DNA of 64,000 nt from Mycobacterium lentiflavum (GTDB lineage Bacteria; Actinomycetota; Actinomycetes; Mycobacteriales; Mycobacteriaceae). The notes below the pieces were generated by a model. That model was not told the origin of the DNA. It saw only the letters and a list, made by a program, of their open reading frames with translations, and searched no databases. The stretch is from positions 5,270,001-5,334,000 of the forward strand of contig NZ_CP092423.2 of the NCBI RefSeq assembly GCF_022374895.2, read 5' to 3'. Below, in pieces: positions 61,206-64,000 of the stretch (its first letter is position 1; every line of letters starts with the position of its first letter). A program made the position numbers and the translations under genes.

Positions 61206-62246
61206 CTAGCCAAGCGTGGCGAGCTCCCGGACCTGCTCCGCGCTGCGGCCGGAGACGACCATCATCGTGACGCCGGCCGCCTCCCACGCCTTGATCTGCT
61301 TACGGACGTAGTCGACGTCGCCCACGATCGCGGCATCGTCGATGACTTCGTCGGGGATGATCTCGGCAGCCTTGTCCTTCTGGTTGCTGCGGAACAACTT
61401 GGTGACGTCGTCGACCACTTGCGCGTAGCCCATCCGGCGATACACATCGGCGTGGAAGTTGGTGTCCTCGGCGCCCATCCCACCCATATAGAGCGCGATG
61501 TAGGGCTTCATGGCGGCGAATGCGGCGCCGCGGTCCTCGGTGATCACGATGTTGGCCGTCGCGCAGATCTCGAAGTCCGCGCGACTGCGTCGCGCACCCG
61601 GCCGGGCGAAGCCCTCGTCCAACCACTCGTTATAGGTGTCAGCCATCCGCGGCGTGTAGAAGATCGGCAGCCAACCGTCGCAGATCTCGGCGGCCAGCGC
61701 GACGTTCTTCGGTCCCTCGGCGCCCAGCATGATCGGGATGTCGCGGCGCAGCGGGTGGGTGATCGGCTTGAGCGGCTTGCCCAGACCGGTTGCCGGTCGC
61801 CCGGGCCCCTCCTTCAACGGCAGCGGGTAGTGCGGGCCGTCGCTGGTCACCGGCGCCTCGCGGGCCCACACCTGGCGGATGATGTCGATGTACTCACGGG
61901 TGCGGGCCAGCGGCTTGGGGAACGACTGGCCGTACCAACCCTCCACGACCTGCGGCCCGGACACCCCGAGCCCGAGAATGTGCCGGCCGCCGGAGAGGTG
62001 ATCGAGAGTGAGTGCGGCCATCGCGCACGCCGTCGGGGTCCGCGCGGACAGTTGCACGACCGAAGTGCCAAGCCGCACCCGTCGCGTCGACGAACCCCAC
62101 CAGGCCAGCGGTGTGTAGGCGTCCGAACCCCATGCCTCGGCGGTGAACACGGCGTCGAATCCGGCGGCCTCCGCTTCGGCGACGAGCTCACCGTGGTTCT
62201 CCGGCGGCTGAGCGCCCCAATATCCCAGCTGCAGACCCAGCTTCAT
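61206..62246 (-). CDS. F420-dependent (luciferase-like) oxidoreductase (Rv3520c-like)
   Basis: The 346-residue TIM-barrel protein has MKLGLQLGYWGAQPPENHGE, FTAEAWGSDAYTPLAWWGSS, LGTSVVQLSARTPTACAMAA and LGLGVSGPQVVEGWYGQSF, the LLM-type coenzyme F420 pattern. It is a candidate for reducing or oxidising a steroid-CoA ketone. ATG 62246 with GGCGGAG upstream is chosen over a start nine codons earlier. It is divergent from the DUF35 gene, with a perfect KstR box in between, and corresponds to Rv3520c. Confidence 0.9.
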   Translation of the reverse strand: MKLGLQLGYWGAQPPENHGELVAEAEAAGFDAVFTAEAWGSDAYTPLAWWGSSTRRVRLGTSVVQLSARTPTACAMAALTLDHLSGGRHILGLGVSGPQVVEGWYGQSFPKPLARTREYIDIIRQVWAREAPVTSDGPHYPLPLKEGPGRPATGLGKPLKPITHPLRRDIPIMLGAEGPKNVALAAEICDGWLPIFYTPRMADTYNEWLDEGFARPGARRSRADFEICATANIVITEDRGAAFAAMKPYIALYMGGMGAEDTNFHADVYRRMGYAQVVDDVTKLFRSNQKDKAAEIIPDEVIDDAAIVGDVDYVRKQIKAWEAAGVTMMVVSGRSAEQVRELATLG

Positions 62247-62304
62247 GTCTCCGCCTTTCCTGGCCAGAATGGACCCGACCACGACCCGATGTTGAAACGG
62301 TTCT

Positions 62305-62318
62305 TAGAACCTGTTCTA
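62305..62318. promoter_or_regulatory. KstR operator between the F420 oxidoreductase and the DUF35 gene
   Basis: TAGAACCTGTTCTA fits the consensus at all fixed positions and is symmetrical in its arms. It ends 9 bp before the GTG of the DUF35 protein. Confidence 0.85.
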
Positions 62319-62327
62319 CTCGATGGC

Positions 62328-63320
62328 GTGACAGCCACTTCGAGCGGCCCGACCACGATCGATCATTCCGAGCCGCCCCTCTCAGCGCCGTTAACTCTGG
62401 CCTTCGACTACACCCGTTCAGTCGGTACCACGCTCAGCAATTTCTTCACCGCACTGCGTGAGCGCCGCGTCCTCGGGGTGCGCGGATCGGATGGCCGCGT
62501 GCATGTGCCACCGGCGGAATACGACCCGGTCACCTACGAACCGCTGGGCGAGATGGTACCGGTCTCATCCGTCGGCACCGTGGTGTCCTGGACCTGGCAG
62601 CCCGAGCCCCTAGGGGGCGAGCCGCTGGACAAGCCGTTCGCCTGGGCGCTGATCAAACTGGACGGCGCCGACACCCCGTTGATCCACGCCGTCGACGCCG
62701 GCACCCCGGACAAGATCAAGACCGGCACTCGGGTGCATGTGCACTGGGCCGACGAGACGGTGGGCGCCATCACCGACATCGCCTGCTTCAAGCTTGGTGA
62801 CGAAGAAGAACCGGTCCAGCCGCCCGCCGGCGACCAGGACCCGGTCACGATGATCGTCACGCCGGTCTCGCTGACCATTCAGCACACCGCCTCCCACGAG
62901 GAGAGCGCATACTTGCGCGCCATCGCGGAAGGCAAGCTGCTGGGCGCGCGCACCGGAAAGACCGGCAAGGTCTACTTCCCGCCGCACGGTGCCGACCCGG
63001 CCACCGGACAGCCCACGACCGAGTTCGTCGAGCTGCCGGACAAGGGCACCGTGACGACGTTCGCGATCATCAACATCCCGTTCCAGGGTCAGCGCATCAA
63101 GCCGCCCTATGTGGCTGCGTATGTGCTGTTGGACGGCGCCGACATCCCGTTCCTGCATCTGGTCGCCGACATCGACGCGCATGAGGTGCGGATGGGCATG
63201 CGAGTGGAAGCGGTGTGGAAGCCCCGGGAGGAATGGGGATTTGGCATCGACAACATCGAGTACTTCCGGCCCACCGGTGAACCGGACGCCGAGTACGACA
63301 CCTACAAGCACCACCTGTAA
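62328..63320 (+). CDS. Tandem DUF35 (ChsH2-like) OB-fold protein (Rv3521-like)
   Basis: The 330-residue protein has two DUF35 units. The first (~20-160) has FDYTRSVGTTLSNFFTALRE, LGVRGSDGRVHVPPAEYDPV and VGTVVSWTW. The second (~180-325) has LLGARTGKTGKVYFPPHGAD and FAIINIPFQGQRIKPPYVAA. In ordinary DUF35 proteins a zinc ribbon precedes the OB fold, but the Cys positions are replaced here. DUF35 proteins bind thiolase-like SCP2 partners as scaffolds and help carry CoA esters. The thiolase-like ltp4 follows 15 bp downstream. Start GTG 62328. Confidence 0.88.
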   Translation: MTATSSGPTTIDHSEPPLSAPLTLAFDYTRSVGTTLSNFFTALRERRVLGVRGSDGRVHVPPAEYDPVTYEPLGEMVPVSSVGTVVSWTWQPEPLGGEPLDKPFAWALIKLDGADTPLIHAVDAGTPDKIKTGTRVHVHWADETVGAITDIACFKLGDEEEPVQPPAGDQDPVTMIVTPVSLTIQHTASHEESAYLRAIAEGKLLGARTGKTGKVYFPPHGADPATGQPTTEFVELPDKGTVTTFAIINIPFQGQRIKPPYVAAYVLLDGADIPFLHLVADIDAHEVRMGMRVEAVWKPREEWGFGIDNIEYFRPTGEPDAEYDTYKHHL

Positions 63321-63335
63321 AGGGCTTACCTGCAC

Positions 63336-64000
63336 ATGAGCGAACGCAATGTTGCGGTCGTCGGCTTTGCCCACGCCCCGCACGTCCGCCGCACTGACGG
63401 CACCACCAACGGCGTCGAGATGTTGATTCCGTGTTTCGCCCAGCTCTACGAGGAGCTGGGCATCGCCCGGACCGACATCGGGTTCTGGTGCTCCGGATCG
63501 TCCGATTACCTTGCCGGACGCGCCTTTTCGTTCATCTCGGCGATCGACTCGATCGGCGCCGTCCCGCCGATCAACGAGTCGCACGTCGAGATGGATGCGG
63601 CCTGGGCCCTCTACGAGGCCTACATCAAGATCCTGACCGGCGAGGTGGACACCGCGCTGGTGTACGGCTTCGGCAAGTCCTCGGCCGGCATCCTGCGCCA
63701 GATCCTGTCCCGGCAGACCGACCCGTACACCGTCGCGCCGCTGTGGCCCGACTCGGTGTCGATGGCCGGACTGCAGGCGCGGATGGGTCTCGACTCCGGC
63801 AAGTGGAGCGAAATGCAGATGGCCCGAGTCGCATTCGATGCCTTCGCCAACGCCCGCCGCGTCGACAAGGTGGAATCAGCGGTCAATGTCGAGGGTCTGC
63901 TCGACCGGCCCTTCTTCGCCGACCCGCTGCGACGGCACGACATCGCACCGATCACCGACGGCGCTGCCGCGATCGTGCTGGCCGCCGACGACCGCGCGCG
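63336..64000 (+). CDS. ltp4: SCP2-type thiolase/aldolase Ltp4, 5' part
   Basis: The gene runs off the window; 221 residues are present. The N-terminus reads SERNVAVVGFAHAPHVRRTD, followed by GFWCSGSSDYLAGRAFSFIS, NESHVEMDAAWALYEAYIKI and VYGFGKSSAGILRQILSRQT. Where thiolases have a nucleophilic Cys before a glycine-containing turn, the text is VEMDAAWALYEA, so it probably does not act as a classical thiolase. Lipid-transfer-protein-like Ltp enzymes of this class act with DUF35 partners as aldolases or CoA-ester lyases. Confidence 0.9.
   Translation, partial: MSERNVAVVGFAHAPHVRRTDGTTNGVEMLIPCFAQLYEELGIARTDIGFWCSGSSDYLAGRAFSFISAIDSIGAVPPINESHVEMDAAWALYEAYIKILTGEVDTALVYGFGKSSAGILRQILSRQTDPYTVAPLWPDSVSMAGLQARMGLDSGKWSEMQMARVAFDAFANARRVDKVESAVNVEGLLDRPFFADPLRRHDIAPITDGAAAIVLAADDRA

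Noticed and set aside
61179..62327. Apparent extension of the DUF35 gene upstream across the F420 oxidoreductase
   Set aside because: The extension is antisense to a real gene. The GTG at 62328 directly after the KstR box gives the expected N-terminus.

Overview
The window comes from a high-GC mycobacterium, most likely a non-tuberculous species. The evidence is a complete mce4 operon with its cholesterol-catabolic neighbours, the phoP-phoR pair, otsA, cyp51 and cyp142, GTG/TTG starts, leaderless-looking genes and KstR-type operators. Two blocks that, from memory of gene order, lie far apart in M. tuberculosis H37Rv (cyp51..Rv0756c and Rv3483c..Rv3522) are joined here by about 14 kb of accessory DNA. 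No PE_PGRS genes and no fadD18 duplicate are seen between fadD17 and fadD19. Rv-number equivalences are recollections, not database results.

Layout. 0-5.2 kb: the 3' end of cyp51, its ferredoxin, a SnoaL-like protein, adhB, a flavin/Fe-S ene-reductase and a second SnoaL/KSI-like protein, all on +. 5.3-9.1 kb: a RibD/DHFR-like reductase, an ECF sigma/anti-sigma pair, a coupled three-gene operon (membrane protein, GNAT, RclC/YkgB-like) and a HIT protein. 9.1-12.2 kb: phoR, phoP and a repeat-containing protein. 12.2-14.3 kb: tRNA-Thr(TGT) followed by a 1.25 kb insertion bounded by 26-bp direct repeats of the tRNA 3' end. It carries what looks like an orphan toxin C-terminus with an overlapping small immunity-type gene, and next to it lies a SAM methyltransferase.

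14.3-27 kb: envelope and secreted proteins (DUF732, an LpqH-like lipoprotein, a Thr/Pro-rich protein, a chymotrypsin-like protease), a response regulator plus HATPase pair, a diflavin reductase behind an IdeR-like iron box, an enoyl-CoA hydratase, an alpha/beta hydrolase, an unlisted 56-aa protein and a TDT transporter. 27-35.5 kb: the LCP protein CpsA, two SDRs, an enoyl-CoA hydratase, a Wag31/DivIVA paralogue, a 54-aa protein abutting otsA, and a secreted protein.

35.5-64 kb: the sterol block. The minus-strand operon yrbE4A-yrbE4B-mce4ABCDEF plus two Mce-associated proteins encodes the cholesterol importer. Around it lie hsd4A, fdxD, fadE26-fadE27, fadD17, ilvX, an amidohydrolase, a PstS-like lipoprotein, a fructosamine-kinase-like protein, fadD19, echA19, cyp142, an acetoacetate-decarboxylase-like protein, an F420-type oxidoreductase, a tandem DUF35 protein and the start of ltp4. 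Together they import cholesterol, oxidise and activate its side chain, and shorten it by beta-oxidation and aldol cleavage. KstR-like boxes (TNNAACNNGTTNNA) at 47390, 58250 and 62305 are perfect, and others are one or two bases off, supporting one sterol-responsive regulon. An additional perfect box precedes an SDR at 30.4 kb.
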